A stretch of DNA of 64,000 bases from Chitinophaga tropicalis (GCF_009758205.1 NZ_WRXN01000001.1:1302001-1366000); one strand, 5' to 3'. Shown: positions 53,432-63,882, numbered from the stretch's first letter. Notes: generated from the letters alone by a model not told the origin. Translations and numbers: made by a program.

Positions 53432-55558
53432 TTAAGACGCTTGAACGGGTATGCTCATTGGTAAATATATAATAAATTCTGCACCTTCTCCGGGGGCAGT
53501 GATTACTTCTATACGACCATGATGTTTTTCGATAATACTGAATACAATGGACAGCCCCAACCCGGTACCTTCACCCACATCTTTTGTAGTAAAGAAGGGG
53601 TCAAAGATCTTTTCTTTCACCTGCTCTGTCATACCGGGGCCGGTATCCCTGATACTGATCACTGCCTGTCCGTTGTCTTCCGAGGTGGTAATGGTAACAG
53701 ATTCTTCTTTTTCATGATTGTCTGACTGGATGGCATTAAAAGCATTGGTCAGTATGTTCATGAATACCTGGTTGATCTTCCCTGCGTAACACTCTATTTT
53801 AGGCAGTGAGGCGTAGTTTTTTATAACCTTTACATTAGGGGGAATGCTGTTACGTAGTAACACCAGGGTACTGTCAATACCTTCATGGAGATCTACGGAT
53901 TTGATATCACTTTCGTCCAGGCGGCTGAAAGTGCGCAATCCTTTAACGATCTCGGAAGTACGTACTGCACCGTCTTCAATACCCTTAATGAGGGAATCTA
54001 TCTCTTCATGAATATATTCCAGGTCTATCTGCTGTTTAAAGGCTGTGATCTCCTTAAGCGCCTGCTGCATATCCTTCTGTGCCGGCAACTCTTCATACTT
54101 TTCAAGCAAGGTGCGGATATCCTGTATGTCCAGTTTAAGCGGCTTGATATTGGACGTGACAAAGTTGATAGGGTTATTGATCTCATGGGCTATACCCGCT
54201 GTAAGCTGACCCAGGGAGGCCATTTTCTCCCTTTCTACCAGCTGGGTCTGTGCATCCTTCAGGTTTTTCATAGCCACGCTCAGCTCTTCATTGCTGGTGC
54301 GCAACTCTTCTGTGCGTTTATTAACCTTGTCTTCCAGGATAACGTTCTGCTCCCTTACCAGGCGTTCGTTTTCCTGGGACGCTTCCAGTGCTTCCGCCTT
54401 AAATACGTTGATCTTATGGGCCAGTGCAAAGGACAGCAGCAGCACTTCCAGGCCGGAGCCTATCTGCAGGGCGTAATAGGTAAATTCATTGTATGGCAGC
54501 AGGTTCATATTGCGCAATACAAATACCATTACGCTGACCAGGAATATACTCCATGCCAGCAGGAAATACCTGGCAGAGCTATAACCCATACGGCTCATTC
54601 GGACAGCTACATAGAGCACAGCTCCTGAAGCGCCGGCAGCCACCAGTTGTACCCATACCTGCGCCACGATATACTGATCAAGGAAGGTAGGTATGAAGCA
54701 GCCCGTATAGGCGATCAGTAATATGTTAATGAGCCGGTGACCGGGTTTGTAATATTCTTTGGTAAGCAGGAACTGTTGAATGAACCATAAGGCGGTAAGC
54801 CCGTTAAAAATAGGCACCAGCGCGGTAGCATGCATGGCCAGCCAGGGGCTGCCCGGATAAAGGAAGCGGAAAGAGTAGCCCTGCAGGGTAGCCTGCGTCA
54901 GCCCTACAAAGAGGTTATAGGAAACGTAAGACAGATAACTCTTGTCTTTCGTGGACAGATAGATAAACAGGTTATAGAATGACATGGCCAGGATCAGCCC
55001 TACATAAAGACCAAAGATAAGCTCACGGTAATTGTTCTTATTGGAAACCTGCTCTTTCGTACCCACGTAAATAGGCAGCTGAAGCTGTTCCCCAGCCCGT
55101 ACTTTCAGGTAATATTCCCGGGTACTGTTCAGCGGTATGGAAAGCGGGAAAATGTAGTTCTGATGGTCTACCAGCCTGTTAGCGTACCGGGTAAATTCTC
55201 CCAGGCGTGTAGTCTTATAAGTACCGTCCTGTTGGGTTTCATATAGTGTAATATCGTCTATGGTAGGGTATTCCACTTCCAGCATCAGGTTGGTCAGATC
55301 AGACTGGTTACTGATAGTGAACCTGACCCAGTAAGTATGCGCGGTGATAAGGAGATTAGGTACATTATCTTTTGACGGTGTGAATGTCAGGCTACGTACC
55401 TGGTTGATATCCAGATGATTGGTTTTGTCTGTATAGATCTCCAGGTACTTGCCTATCCTTGACAGGGGCATGTCCTTATGGTAAATAAAGGGGGCTGCCG
55501 CCTGCGTTTGCAGGAAGCCAGGGAGTATAAACAGGAATAAAGCCAGAAAGCGGAACAT
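53432..55558 (-). CDS. 7TMR-DISM sensor histidine kinase
   Basis: 708 residues. A signal peptide (MFRFLALFLFILPGFL) precedes an extracellular 7TMR-DISM carbohydrate-binding-like domain (about 30-170) and seven transmembrane helices (about 185-385). After a coiled coil come HisKA (LGQLTAGIAHEINNPINF) and HATPase motifs (NAFNAIQ, DTGPGM, GLGLSIV). It is first in a three-gene phosphorelay operon with the receiver-kinase and response regulator. The ligand is unknown. Confidence 0.93.
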   Translation of the reverse strand: MFRFLALFLFILPGFLQTQAAAPFIYHKDMPLSRIGKYLEIYTDKTNHLDINQVRSLTFTPSKDNVPNLLITAHTYWVRFTISNQSDLTNLMLEVEYPTIDDITLYETQQDGTYKTTRLGEFTRYANRLVDHQNYIFPLSIPLNSTREYYLKVRAGEQLQLPIYVGTKEQVSNKNNYRELIFGLYVGLILAMSFYNLFIYLSTKDKSYLSYVSYNLFVGLTQATLQGYSFRFLYPGSPWLAMHATALVPIFNGLTALWFIQQFLLTKEYYKPGHRLINILLIAYTGCFIPTFLDQYIVAQVWVQLVAAGASGAVLYVAVRMSRMGYSSARYFLLAWSIFLVSVMVFVLRNMNLLPYNEFTYYALQIGSGLEVLLLSFALAHKINVFKAEALEASQENERLVREQNVILEDKVNKRTEELRTSNEELSVAMKNLKDAQTQLVEREKMASLGQLTAGIAHEINNPINFVTSNIKPLKLDIQDIRTLLEKYEELPAQKDMQQALKEITAFKQQIDLEYIHEEIDSLIKGIEDGAVRTSEIVKGLRTFSRLDESDIKSVDLHEGIDSTLVLLRNSIPPNVKVIKNYASLPKIECYAGKINQVFMNILTNAFNAIQSDNHEKEESVTITTSEDNGQAVISIRDTGPGMTEQVKEKIFDPFFTTKDVGEGTGLGLSIVFSIIEKHHGRIEVITAPGEGAEFIIYLPMSIPVQAS

Positions 55559-55661
55559 GCGTTAAATTTATAGAAAATTCACCGTTCACTCTTCATCTAT
55601 AATGTTTCAGTTTGGCCTGAAGGGCCAGACTGCCTCTCATCAAAAAGTTCAGACTGATACA

Positions 55662-56366
55662 CTACCTCTTCACCTTTGAATATTGATAATCGGTTATTTC
55701 GAGATTGTAATTTACTTCATAAGAGCCTTTCGGACCCACTTCGATTTTGGTTTGTATCAGATGTTCCCGTAAATCATAGATCAGTTCCCGTTCTTTGGGG
55801 TCTGCGTGCTCCAGGGTATTGACGTCGTTAATGACCATTGCGGTGGCAATGAAGTCATCTTTGGGGTAGAAGAAAGTGCCTTTATCACCCAGGGACTCAT
55901 CAATTACAAATCCTACTCTTTTCCCTATACGGGTGGTGATAGGGGCGCATAATACATGGAAGTTATCTATAGGCAGCTGTGCTGCCAGTACTACGCCGGC
56001 CCTTGCCAGTACCTGGCTGCCTATTCCCATACCGGCTACTTCCTTGGAGTTCCACATGGCGCAGATCTCTGCACTGCCCTGTTTGATAGAGGCATATACT
56101 TTAGGATCGTATTTGCCTATGGCCGTTTCTATAGGTAACGGCAGTACGCCGTCTGCCAGCTGAACACGTGCACCACCGTATGTTTTGGTACGTGTTTCAT
56201 CTTCCACTATGATCACTATGCTATTTTCATGCTGCATCCAGTCCGCACTGCCGGAAGTGATTTTGGCGATGCCAAAATATATTTCCAGCAGCCGGAGGTG
56301 GCCGTTATAAAATCTAAGGCAAGCCTCTGGATCGTCCGGTGCTCTAAATGCCCTTACTGTAATCAT
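55662..56366 (-). CDS. GNAT-like acyltransferase-fold protein
   Basis: 234 residues. ITVRAFRAPDDPEACLRFYN is a GNAT-like opening, and WNSKEVAGMGIGSQVLARAG contains a QxxGxG-type acetyl-CoA loop (GMGIGS). It lies 65 bases downstream of a ThiF-like gene on the same strand. An acyl-amino-acid or N-acyltransferase function in a common pathway is possible. Substrate unknown. Confidence 0.65.
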   Translation of the reverse strand: MITVRAFRAPDDPEACLRFYNGHLRLLEIYFGIAKITSGSADWMQHENSIVIIVEDETRTKTYGGARVQLADGVLPLPIETAIGKYDPKVYASIKQGSAEICAMWNSKEVAGMGIGSQVLARAGVVLAAQLPIDNFHVLCAPITTRIGKRVGFVIDESLGDKGTFFYPKDDFIATAMVINDVNTLEHADPKERELIYDLREHLIQTKIEVGPKGSYEVNYNLEITDYQYSKVKR

Positions 56367-56430
56367 GATATTGCATGTGGGTGCTCTTCAAGAATTCGAT
56401 TGCAAAATGATATCATTGTCCCAGGATCTT

Positions 56431-57561
56431 CTAAACGATTATCTGTTCAAAATCCACGTAATACCTGCCTGAGCTTTTCAGCTGGTCCAGCAGGATCCTC
56501 CTGCAGGTATCGGTAACAACGGCACCTCCCAGTACTACCGAGGATGCCAGCTGGGGCCAGGTAGTAATTGTTTTGCCGATCTGACCCAATGAATATTTCA
56601 TACGGGCAGACATATCATCAATAGCAACCATAGGGCGTAAGATGGGTAGTTTCTCTGCATCTGATAGGCCCTGCAGGTGCTTAAGGTCCACATCAGGAAT
56701 AAAGCCATGTAATAGTGGCCGGTCCGGTTCCAGGTCAAAACGCTCTACATCAACCATTCCTCTGTCATTGGTATCCATCACAACAGGTATGCCTAATGCT
56801 TTAGCTTTCACCCTGCTTAGTATTTTAATATCTAAACCATCACATTCTTCTACCAGTATATCCAGGTTTCCTCCTTTGGTAAAGAAATCGTCAAGGTTCT
56901 CTTCTGTGGCGCCATCCATATAGGTTACTACTTTAATAAAAGGGTCCAGTTCTGCAATTTCACGCGCTGCTACAATTACTTTTGATACCTGGATACTATG
57001 AATGCCAGTACGGATACGGTTCATATTGGTGAGCTCCACCTTGTCAAAGTCGGCCAGCCGCAGCTCCCCGCAAACGCGTTCCATAGCGAGGGTCAGAGCA
57101 ATGGACTGTCCTACTGACAACCCGATGATGCCTATCTTCCGGCTTTTCAGCAAAGTTATCTCTTCGTCAGTAATTTTTTCCTTGTTCCGGCTGGTACGAA
57201 GCTCTATAAAGTCATCCTGATCCACAATATGTACCAGGCGTTCCGACCACGGATAATATACCCATACCCCAAATGCATAGATAGGAGTATCTCCGACATA
57301 TTCCCTGACCGTTTCTTCGTATTCTTCCGGGGTAAGCTTCCTGGTAGGATTACGGATTTTCATCAGTTCCCTCAGCTGGGAATAGATCTGATCATATACC
57401 CGGATATTTGGATTTTTTGCCAGTAAGGCTGTTAATGCTTCATAATCTTTCTGTTGATCCAAATAATATAAAACGGGCGTATGAACTTCCGTTTCGTCCT
57501 GTTGTTTTTTGATGTATTGCTCTAATTCTGTCATCTTGCCTGGCATAAATTTTTTGAACAA
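56431..57561 (-). CDS. ThiF/E1-like adenylyltransferase, chromosomal
   Basis: 376 residues. An N-terminal extension (1-140) precedes an E1-like Rossmann domain: KIGIIGLSVGQSIALTLAME, LRLADFDKVELTNMNRI and EECDGLDIKILSR. The nucleotide loop is GLSVGQS, not GxGxxG. No JAMM or E2 gene is adjacent. It forms a pair with the GNAT-like gene downstream, so it is not part of the island's ubiquitin system. Enzymes of this type adenylate carboxyl ends of small proteins or metabolites. Confidence 0.82.
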   Translation of the reverse strand: MFKKFMPGKMTELEQYIKKQQDETEVHTPVLYYLDQQKDYEALTALLAKNPNIRVYDQIYSQLRELMKIRNPTRKLTPEEYEETVREYVGDTPIYAFGVWVYYPWSERLVHIVDQDDFIELRTSRNKEKITDEEITLLKSRKIGIIGLSVGQSIALTLAMERVCGELRLADFDKVELTNMNRIRTGIHSIQVSKVIVAAREIAELDPFIKVVTYMDGATEENLDDFFTKGGNLDILVEECDGLDIKILSRVKAKALGIPVVMDTNDRGMVDVERFDLEPDRPLLHGFIPDVDLKHLQGLSDAEKLPILRPMVAIDDMSARMKYSLGQIGKTITTWPQLASSVVLGGAVVTDTCRRILLDQLKSSGRYYVDFEQIIV

Positions 57562-57932
57562 TGAATGGAAATCTCAATGGTATAATGCTATGGTCAATAT
57601 ATTTTAAAGGCATAAGGCCCAATAAAAGGTAAGCTAGTGAATTGACTACATATTTTAGATGTTTAACATATAGTCTGGGATAAAATTATTTTTATGTTCA
57701 GAATAAAAATAAACGTTAAAGTTTCACATGAAAGCGTATGGTAAAATAACAATTAATTTCAAAAGATTATGAAATGTTACAAGTTATTTTCCTGAGAATG
57801 TGTCTTTTATCAAAAGCCACCCGAAGGTAGAACTCATTTATGAAATAAAATTCTATAATATTGGTGCAGATTTTGCTGCCTTCCGATACGTTATTTCACT
57901 AAAGTTCTTTATCATTTTAATGCCTAAAATAT
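57562..57932. other. Divergent intergenic region
   Basis: This 371-base AT-rich stretch separates divergent ThiF-like and superoxide dismutase genes and must hold both promoters. No gene, hairpin or clear Bacteroidota -33/-7 pair is seen. Confidence 0.5.
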
Positions 57933-58670
57933 ATGAATAAGAGAGAATTTATTAAGCTGGCAGGCCTGGCAGGCGTTGCGGCTCTGAGCAATCCGACAGG
58001 CATTGTTGCTGCACCTTCTACCCGGGGTACCCGCCGCGCAGCCGCCAACAGTCCTAAAGCGCCGTTCGAAGTTCCTGCACTGCCGTACGCTTATGATGCC
58101 CTGGAACCAAATATTGATAAAACAACAATGGAGATACACCATGATAAACATCATGGCGCTTATGTAAAGAACCTGAATGACGCAATTAAGGGCTCTGCGT
58201 ACGAAAGCCTCACATTAGACGAGATACTTGCCAAAGTAAAGCCGGAGGATAAAGCTATCCGTAACAACGCCGGCGGTCACTATAACCACTCTCTGTTCTG
58301 GACATTATTATCCCCCCGGACAACAACACCCTCTGATCAGCTAAAAGCAGCTATCAACAGCAGCTTCACCTCATGGGAAAAATTCCAGGACATTTTCAGC
58401 ACTGCCGCCAAAGGCGTTTTTGGTTCCGGCTGGGCCTGGCTTATAGTTACGCCGGGTAAGAAGCTGTCTGTTGTGTCTACACCCAACCAGGACAACCCGC
58501 TGATGGACAATATCGTGAAAGAGAAAGGAACGCCTATCCTGGCACTGGACGTATGGGAACATGCATATTACCTTAAGTATCATAACGTACGCCCTGATTA
58601 TATCAAAGCGTTCTGGAATGTGGTGAACTGGAATGAGGTAGATAAATTATATAAAGCAGCTATTAAATAG
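57933..58670 (+). CDS. sodA: Superoxide dismutase, Mn type, exported
   Basis: 245 residues. The N-terminal 28 residues ([18 protein letters not shown]) form a signal-like sequence with a KR-type start, not a twin arginine. Metal-binding residues are visible: H in [43 protein letters not shown] and NQDNP indicate the Mn type or a cambialistic enzyme, because Fe types usually carry a glutamine at that first site. It converts superoxide to peroxide outside the cytoplasm. Lone gene. Confidence 0.93.
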   Translation: MNKREFIKLAGLAGVAALSNPTGIVAAPSTRGTRRAAANSPKAPFEVPALPYAYDALEPNIDKTTMEIHHDKHHGAYVKNLNDAIKGSAYESLTLDEILAKVKPEDKAIRNNAGGHYNHSLFWTLLSPRTTTPSDQLKAAINSSFTSWEKFQDIFSTAAKGVFGSGWAWLIVTPGKKLSVVSTPNQDNPLMDNIVKEKGTPILALDVWEHAYYLKYHNVRPDYIKAFWNVVNWNEVDKLYKAAIK

Positions 58671-58703
58671 ACTTTAAGCCGCACGTAGCTTCAAAAAGCT
58701 CCG

Positions 58704-58748
58704 CTCAACAAAAAAGCTTTTGCCTTCGGCAAAAGCTTTTTTGTTGAG
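58704..58748. terminator. Bidirectional terminator after the superoxide dismutase gene
   Basis: A perfect 21-bp inverted repeat (CTCAACAAAAAAGCTTTTGCC and its complement) with a 3-base loop lies between convergent genes and has T runs on both sides. Confidence 0.92.
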
Positions 58749-58750
58749 AA

Positions 58751-60376
58751 TTATTTACGTTTAAAGAAGACAAACCCATTTTTCTCTCCTATCACCTGGA
58801 GGTTAGGATGATACCTCCATTTATCAGCGTTATTAATGCGGCAGATAAAGTAGGTTGGCTTATCTACCGGGCCATTCAGCAGCCACTCCTTGTCATAATA
58901 CTTCTTATTGGCCGGAGGCAGCTTTTTGGTATAAAAAAGATGTGCATAACTGTGATAGCTCAGTACCTGTACATAATCGTCCTTACCCACAAAAGACTTG
59001 AAGAAATCGATAGCAGCGCCTTGTGAAAAGCGTTCAATCTTGGGCGTGAAATGTACGATAGTGATCTGTATAGCCAGGATGGTGCTGAAGAAAACAGTGA
59101 GTATGCCCGCCTGTTTCTTACGGCTGAAGAGCAGTACTGCACCTATAACAATAAGCAGCATATATACGGCGCCGTAGGCAGATTCCCATAATGACCAGGG
59201 CACCTGCGCTTCCAGGTTGGCCCGTGCAAAACGGTCGCCTATATGCGGAATGAGCTCGCTCTTATAAACTCCAACCACAGGCAGCAACGTGATGGCCAGG
59301 CCAATTATAAGGCCTGTGATCAATATTATTGCCGTGATCCAGCCGCGTAACTGTAACTTACCTTCCGCAATACGGTAAATCTGCCATGCAGCCAGGAAGC
59401 TGAGCGGTAAATAACAGAGGGAAGAGTAGTGAACTATTTTTGTTTCCACGATAGAGAACAGGATCAGCACTACCCAGAATAATACCCACATCCATACTAT
59501 AAAGTCTTTTATTTCCAGTGCGGCAGAGCCTGTATAGATAGATTGCTTCTTACGGCCACGCAGGTAGGAGAGAAGGAAGATACTGGCAGGGAAACATCCC
59601 ACCAGCAATACTATCCAGTGATAAAAGAAAGAACCGCCATGCCCGGCATCCGGAGTGGTAAGCAGTCTTACCTGGTAGGAAATGAACTCGTTCACGAACC
59701 ACCATCCATGGGCAATGATCTCGTAACCAAACCAGAGGGAAGTGGTAACGAAGGCGGCCAGCGTTATCAGACCTACATGTACCAGGCGCATCCCGATCCT
59801 GAATTTTTTGCAGGTCCAGTATACCAGCAGGGTGAGAATACTTACCAGTATAGCTACCGGTCCTTTGGTCAGCACTGCCAGTCCCAGGAAAAAACCGCTC
59901 AGTATGGCCATCCTGGATTGTTTGGGTACATAGTTTATACGGAAGGCGCAATAGATGGCCAGGAAAATAAAGAAGTTGAATGTAGGATCTATAATACCGG
60001 ACTTAAAATAGAAGTGAGGTAACCAGGAACCTGCATAGGCCAGTGCCCACCAGAGACCCAGACGGGCATCCGCCAGCTTTTTACCGATACCGTAAAGTGT
60101 TACCAGTGTTGCAACACCCAGGATTGCATTGGGGAAGCGGGCAGCAAATTCGTTGACGCCGAAGATATGCATGCTGATAGCCTGCAGCCAGATGAAGAGC
60201 GGCGGCTTCTCCCAGAAAGGCCTGAAGTCGATCTGCACCTGCGAATAGTTATGACTTACCAGCATCTCCCTTGCAGCTTCAGCAAAGTTGATCTCGTCCC
60301 AGTCAAACAGATGTACCGCTCCCAGGAAGGGTATAAACAGGATAGCAGCCGCAATGGCAATCAACAGGTATCTCAT
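58751..60376 (-). CDS. GT39-type membrane glycosyltransferase (ArnT/PMT-like)
   Basis: 541 residues. The N-terminus has the acidic catalytic motif in FDWDEINFAEAAREML, directly after the first membrane helix, and about 11 hydrophobic helices follow. Such enzymes transfer a sugar from a polyprenyl-phosphate donor to a lipid or protein at the outer face of the inner membrane. No companion genes for lipid A modification are near, so the acceptor is unknown. Confidence 0.9.
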   Translation of the reverse strand: MRYLLIAIAAAILFIPFLGAVHLFDWDEINFAEAAREMLVSHNYSQVQIDFRPFWEKPPLFIWLQAISMHIFGVNEFAARFPNAILGVATLVTLYGIGKKLADARLGLWWALAYAGSWLPHFYFKSGIIDPTFNFFIFLAIYCAFRINYVPKQSRMAILSGFFLGLAVLTKGPVAILVSILTLLVYWTCKKFRIGMRLVHVGLITLAAFVTTSLWFGYEIIAHGWWFVNEFISYQVRLLTTPDAGHGGSFFYHWIVLLVGCFPASIFLLSYLRGRKKQSIYTGSAALEIKDFIVWMWVLFWVVLILFSIVETKIVHYSSLCYLPLSFLAAWQIYRIAEGKLQLRGWITAIILITGLIIGLAITLLPVVGVYKSELIPHIGDRFARANLEAQVPWSLWESAYGAVYMLLIVIGAVLLFSRKKQAGILTVFFSTILAIQITIVHFTPKIERFSQGAAIDFFKSFVGKDDYVQVLSYHSYAHLFYTKKLPPANKKYYDKEWLLNGPVDKPTYFICRINNADKWRYHPNLQVIGEKNGFVFFKRK

Positions 60377-60466
60377 TCCTTTTATCTTATCAGTTGATCA
60401 GTTAAGTATTGTTGTTCCCGCTGTTAATCAGTGATGCTTGACTCAGAATCAACAAAAGTAACTAAA

Positions 60467-61171
60467 TCATGTAAGACCCACGATTGCTTCCGGACAAATT
60501 TCAGGTGAAGATTTAAGAGTACGCTGATGGAACAGGGTATAAACCAGGAAACTGCATAAGGTCCCGATAATGCTGCCCACATATACGTCTACAAAGAAGT
60601 GTTGTGCAAGATAGATCCTGGACCAGGCTGCCAGCAGGGCAAGGCCCATAAATAAAATGCCTGTTAATTTATTGTTACTGATCAGCGCCAGGAAACAGAA
60701 CATGGCAAATGCCGTGGTTGTATGTCCTGAAGGAAAGCTGCAGCTGCCGTGTACAGTAACCCATTTTACGGTATGTACCAGGTAGGAGTCTTCCCCGAAG
60801 TATTTAATTGGTCTGGGCTCATTAAAGTAGTGCTTGGCTATCTGTACTATCAGGGTAGTCAGCAATAATACAGATGCCGCAGTCAGGAACAGCTTATATT
60901 TCCTGAGCAGGAGAATAAAGGCCAGCATCACACCAAAGGTGATACCATCCCCGATATAGGTTACTCCGGTCATGATCACATCACCCCAATAGGAATGTCT
61001 GCTGTTAATAGCCAGGAATAATTCTTCATGCGTAAAAACCATTTGTAATAATGCTCCTGTTACAATCCATATCAGGAACGGCAGAAAGAACCATGCGTTC
61101 TTTCCGAACAGTGTAATAAGCGTTTTCAAATGTTGTGTTTTAAGTTGTAGGTTATATAGTAAGCCCCGCAC
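60467..61171 (-). CDS. PAP2-family membrane phosphatase
   Basis: 234 residues from a GTG; a TTG at 61126 is an alternative. Six hydrophobic helices and the full phosphatase signature KHYFNEPRP, CSFPSGHTTTAF and SRIYLAQHFFVD are present. Acts on lipid phosphates or undecaprenyl pyrophosphate at the outer membrane side of the inner membrane. It lies between a GT39 gene and an LptF/G-type gene, all leftward, consistent with envelope functions. Confidence 0.9.
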   Translation of the reverse strand: MRGLLYNLQLKTQHLKTLITLFGKNAWFFLPFLIWIVTGALLQMVFTHEELFLAINSRHSYWGDVIMTGVTYIGDGITFGVMLAFILLLRKYKLFLTAASVLLLTTLIVQIAKHYFNEPRPIKYFGEDSYLVHTVKWVTVHGSCSFPSGHTTTAFAMFCFLALISNNKLTGILFMGLALLAAWSRIYLAQHFFVDVYVGSIIGTLCSFLVYTLFHQRTLKSSPEICPEAIVGLT

Positions 61172-61239
61172 GTCAGCTATTAAGGTAACTGACCATTAAG
61201 GACGACACATTGTAGGTTTTAAATTTTACAGTATAACAT

Positions 61240-62688
61240 TTATTGCACCTTTTCAGTTGCAGGTCTCATACTAAATCGCTTAAAGAACTTTTTTATTGTA
61301 TTGAAGATCCTGAAATAATACTCTTTGTTGAAAAGCTGAGAATCATTCAGTGCTTTATAGATAAGGAAAACAGCTATCGGTATAAGGACTATATTGGAAA
61401 GCCACATACCGCTCCACGTTGCCATTACATCTTTGCGCGCCATCTTCTCCCCTAACATAAAGAATATGTTGAATATAACAAAAAAAGCAACGGCAAATAT
61501 TAATGGAGTGCCTAAACCGCCTTTCCTGATAATAGACCCCAGAGGGGCGCCTATCAGGAACATCACTATGCAGGAAAAGGCGAGTGTGAATTTACGTTGC
61601 CATTCTACTTTATGCAAAAGTAAAGTGTTATGTTTTTCTGAAAATTCTTTCGCAGGGCCTTCCAGGTTATTCTGACCATCACGGATATTCTGTTCTGTCC
61701 TTTCCAGCACGTAACGGCGTGATTTTTCAGGGATATAGTCTTTAAAGCTGGCTTTCTTAATAGGAGGGGCAGTGGCCAGCCAGCCGGTATCTTCCCATTT
61801 GTAGAAAGGATAACGGGTGGTGATGTAAGCGTTTGTTGTACGGGTAAACAGTTTTTCCTGTTTATAAAGGGAATCTATGGCTTTATCCAGCTGCCGTACG
61901 TTCAGCATCTGCTGGTTGGAGGCAAAAAGACCCATATCCAGCCTGCTGAAGGCGAAAGAGCTGAGGTCAAACGCTTTCTTGTATTCCCTGAAGCCCAGGC
62001 GAATCAGCTCCCCAGGCTGATTCATACTCTGGCTGCGTCTTTCTTCATAACGCCATCCTTTTTCCAGTACGAAGAAAAGAAAGCGTTTATCGGCCGACAA
62101 TACCATCGTGCCTTTTTCTGCCAGGATAAGCTTATCGCCTCCACCGGCAGTATGGTCAAAGATCATAACCTGGTGTATGGTCTTATTGTCTTTTTCCTTA
62201 TTGGCTACTTTGATAGTATAGTCGGGAATATCTGTATAGAACACCCCTGCCTTGATATTGAAGGCAGGTTTGGAGTTGGTAATATCGTACAGAAGGGACT
62301 TGGCGCGCAGGTTGGCCACCGGCATGGCGTAGTTATTGAACAGGAACGCCAGCACAGCTATGGTGATACAAACCGCCAGAAGTGGACGCATGAAACGGAG
62401 CAGGGAAATGCCGGACGATTTCAGGGCTACCAGCTCAAAGCTTTCTCCCAGGTTCCCGAAGGTCATGATGGAAGAGAGCAGTACTGCCAGTGGTAATGCC
62501 AGAGATACCAGGTTGGCGCTGGTATAGGTGATGAGCTCTATAATAACCGGAGTATCAAGCCCTTTTCCCACCAGGTCATCAATGTATTTCCAGAGAAATT
62601 GCATGACCAGTACAAACAGGGTAACAAAAAAAGTGGCCACGAAGGGCCCCATAAATGTTTTGATGATGAGTTTATCCAGTTTTTTCAC
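61240..62688 (-). CDS. LptF/LptG-family permease (YjgP/YjgQ)
   Basis: 482 residues. N-terminal TM helices (MKKLDKLIIKTFMGPFVATF), a large periplasmic segment (about 105-350) and C-terminal TM helices (SCIVMFLIGAPLGSIIRKGG) give the classic LptF/G topology. These proteins, with LptB, move lipopolysaccharide across the periplasm. In Bacteroidota a single gene of this type is common. ATG start at 62688. Confidence 0.9.
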   Translation of the reverse strand: MKKLDKLIIKTFMGPFVATFFVTLFVLVMQFLWKYIDDLVGKGLDTPVIIELITYTSANLVSLALPLAVLLSSIMTFGNLGESFELVALKSSGISLLRFMRPLLAVCITIAVLAFLFNNYAMPVANLRAKSLLYDITNSKPAFNIKAGVFYTDIPDYTIKVANKEKDNKTIHQVMIFDHTAGGGDKLILAEKGTMVLSADKRFLFFVLEKGWRYEERRSQSMNQPGELIRLGFREYKKAFDLSSFAFSRLDMGLFASNQQMLNVRQLDKAIDSLYKQEKLFTRTTNAYITTRYPFYKWEDTGWLATAPPIKKASFKDYIPEKSRRYVLERTEQNIRDGQNNLEGPAKEFSEKHNTLLLHKVEWQRKFTLAFSCIVMFLIGAPLGSIIRKGGLGTPLIFAVAFFVIFNIFFMLGEKMARKDVMATWSGMWLSNIVLIPIAVFLIYKALNDSQLFNKEYYFRIFNTIKKFFKRFSMRPATEKVQ

Positions 62689-62809
62689 GCAGGCAATCTA
62701 ATTAGAAATCGTACAAATTTATAAAGTAAGGTCTAAAAATACAGTTAATTTTCTTGTCAGCCCCCTTTGGGCAGTGTGTACAGCGCAAAGGAAGCCCTAA
62801 ATTTACGGG

Positions 62810-63415
62810 ATGGACACATTCGAGCTCACACCGGAAGAACAGGCCCTCATACAGAACCCAAACTGGTTATACCTGAAAAACAGTGCTTTACAGAAGGTAA
62901 TGGTACTGATGGGACAATTGCAGGAGGCATTGCAGACACACCCGCTGACAGGAACTTTCCCTTTCCCCGGGCAGTGTTTACAACTGGGAGGGAAGATTTC
63001 CCGTGGAGAGAAATATAAGGAACTGCCCTATATAATACTGGATTATCCCCGTTATTTCAAGCAGGAAGAGATCTTTGCATTCCGTACTATGTTCTGGTGG
63101 GGGCATTATTTCATTGCTACCCTTCACCTGTCCGGCAGGGTAAAAGAAATGTATTCCGAGGCTCTGGCAGATGCCTGGTCTGAACTGGCGGAAGGCCGGT
63201 TTCAGCTATATGTCCAGGAAGACCCCTGGCAGCACGATTTAGGGAATGGGAATTACAGGTTAATATCAGCTATACCGGCAAATGAATTCAAGCAGCTTGT
63301 ATACCGGCGTTCCTTTATTAAACTTGCTAAACCTTATAGATTGGAAGATTGGGAAGAGATAATTCCAAAGATTGTGACAGATTACGGGCTCCTGCTACAA
63401 TTACTGATCCGCTGA
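62810..63415 (+). CDS. Hypothetical protein, chromosomal
   Basis: 201 residues, acidic, with FELTPEEQALIQNPNWLYL and an aromatic-rich middle (MFWWGHYFIATLHLSG). No signal peptide or known motif. Convergent with the START-like gene. Likely a lineage-conserved gene of unknown role. Confidence 0.7.
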   Translation: MDTFELTPEEQALIQNPNWLYLKNSALQKVMVLMGQLQEALQTHPLTGTFPFPGQCLQLGGKISRGEKYKELPYIILDYPRYFKQEEIFAFRTMFWWGHYFIATLHLSGRVKEMYSEALADAWSELAEGRFQLYVQEDPWQHDLGNGNYRLISAIPANEFKQLVYRRSFIKLAKPYRLEDWEEIIPKIVTDYGLLLQLLIR

Positions 63416-63435
63416 TAATAGACGGACCAGGAACT

Positions 63436-63816
63436 TTAGTTGCCTATTCTGTGAAAGAGATCTTTCACCTGGTAATCCCACAACTGGCTCTGGTCGGCTA
63501 TTTCTTTCTTTTCTGCAAAATCTCTAACGATCAGGATGGTTTCATTGGTCACTTCGGAGATCTGAATGCGGAACTCAAAGAATTCTTCTTTGGGGGCATG
63601 CTTCCAATGCAGGCGTATAAACTCATCTTCTTCCTGTTCCAGCACTTCTGCCTCTTCTACGGAACCATTCCACGAAAAGGAGAAAACGCTGTCCCTGAAA
63701 TCTACTTTATCTGCGAACCACTCCTGCAATCCTGCCGGGGTGGAAAGGAATTCGTATAAGATACTTGGTGAGCACCGTACCGGATATTCCAACTCATATT
63801 GCACTTTCTTAGACAT
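63436..63816 (-). CDS. START-like/SRPBCC domain protein
   Basis: 126 residues. MSKKVQYELEYPVRCSPSIL, then YEFLSTPAGLQEWFADKVD, the AHSA1/START-type opening, and a C-terminal helix. Such domains bind lipids or hydrophobic ligands. A convincing promoter lies upstream (63853-63882). Cytoplasmic. Confidence 0.85.
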   Translation of the reverse strand: MSKKVQYELEYPVRCSPSILYEFLSTPAGLQEWFADKVDFRDSVFSFSWNGSVEEAEVLEQEEDEFIRLHWKHAPKEEFFEFRIQISEVTNETILIVRDFAEKKEIADQSQLWDYQVKDLFHRIGN

Positions 63817-63852
63817 CGCTCAAGTAATTAGTAAATCAATATCATCTGGCTG

Positions 63853-63882
63853 CAATTATAGAAAAATATTTATTCTGTCAAA
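63853..63882 (-). promoter_or_regulatory. Bacteroidota-type promoter of the START-like gene
   Basis: On the leftward strand TTTG (63879-63882) is followed after 18 bases by TATAATTG (63853-63860), one mismatch from TAnnTTTG. Transcription would start about 30 bases before the ATG at 63816. Confidence 0.6.
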
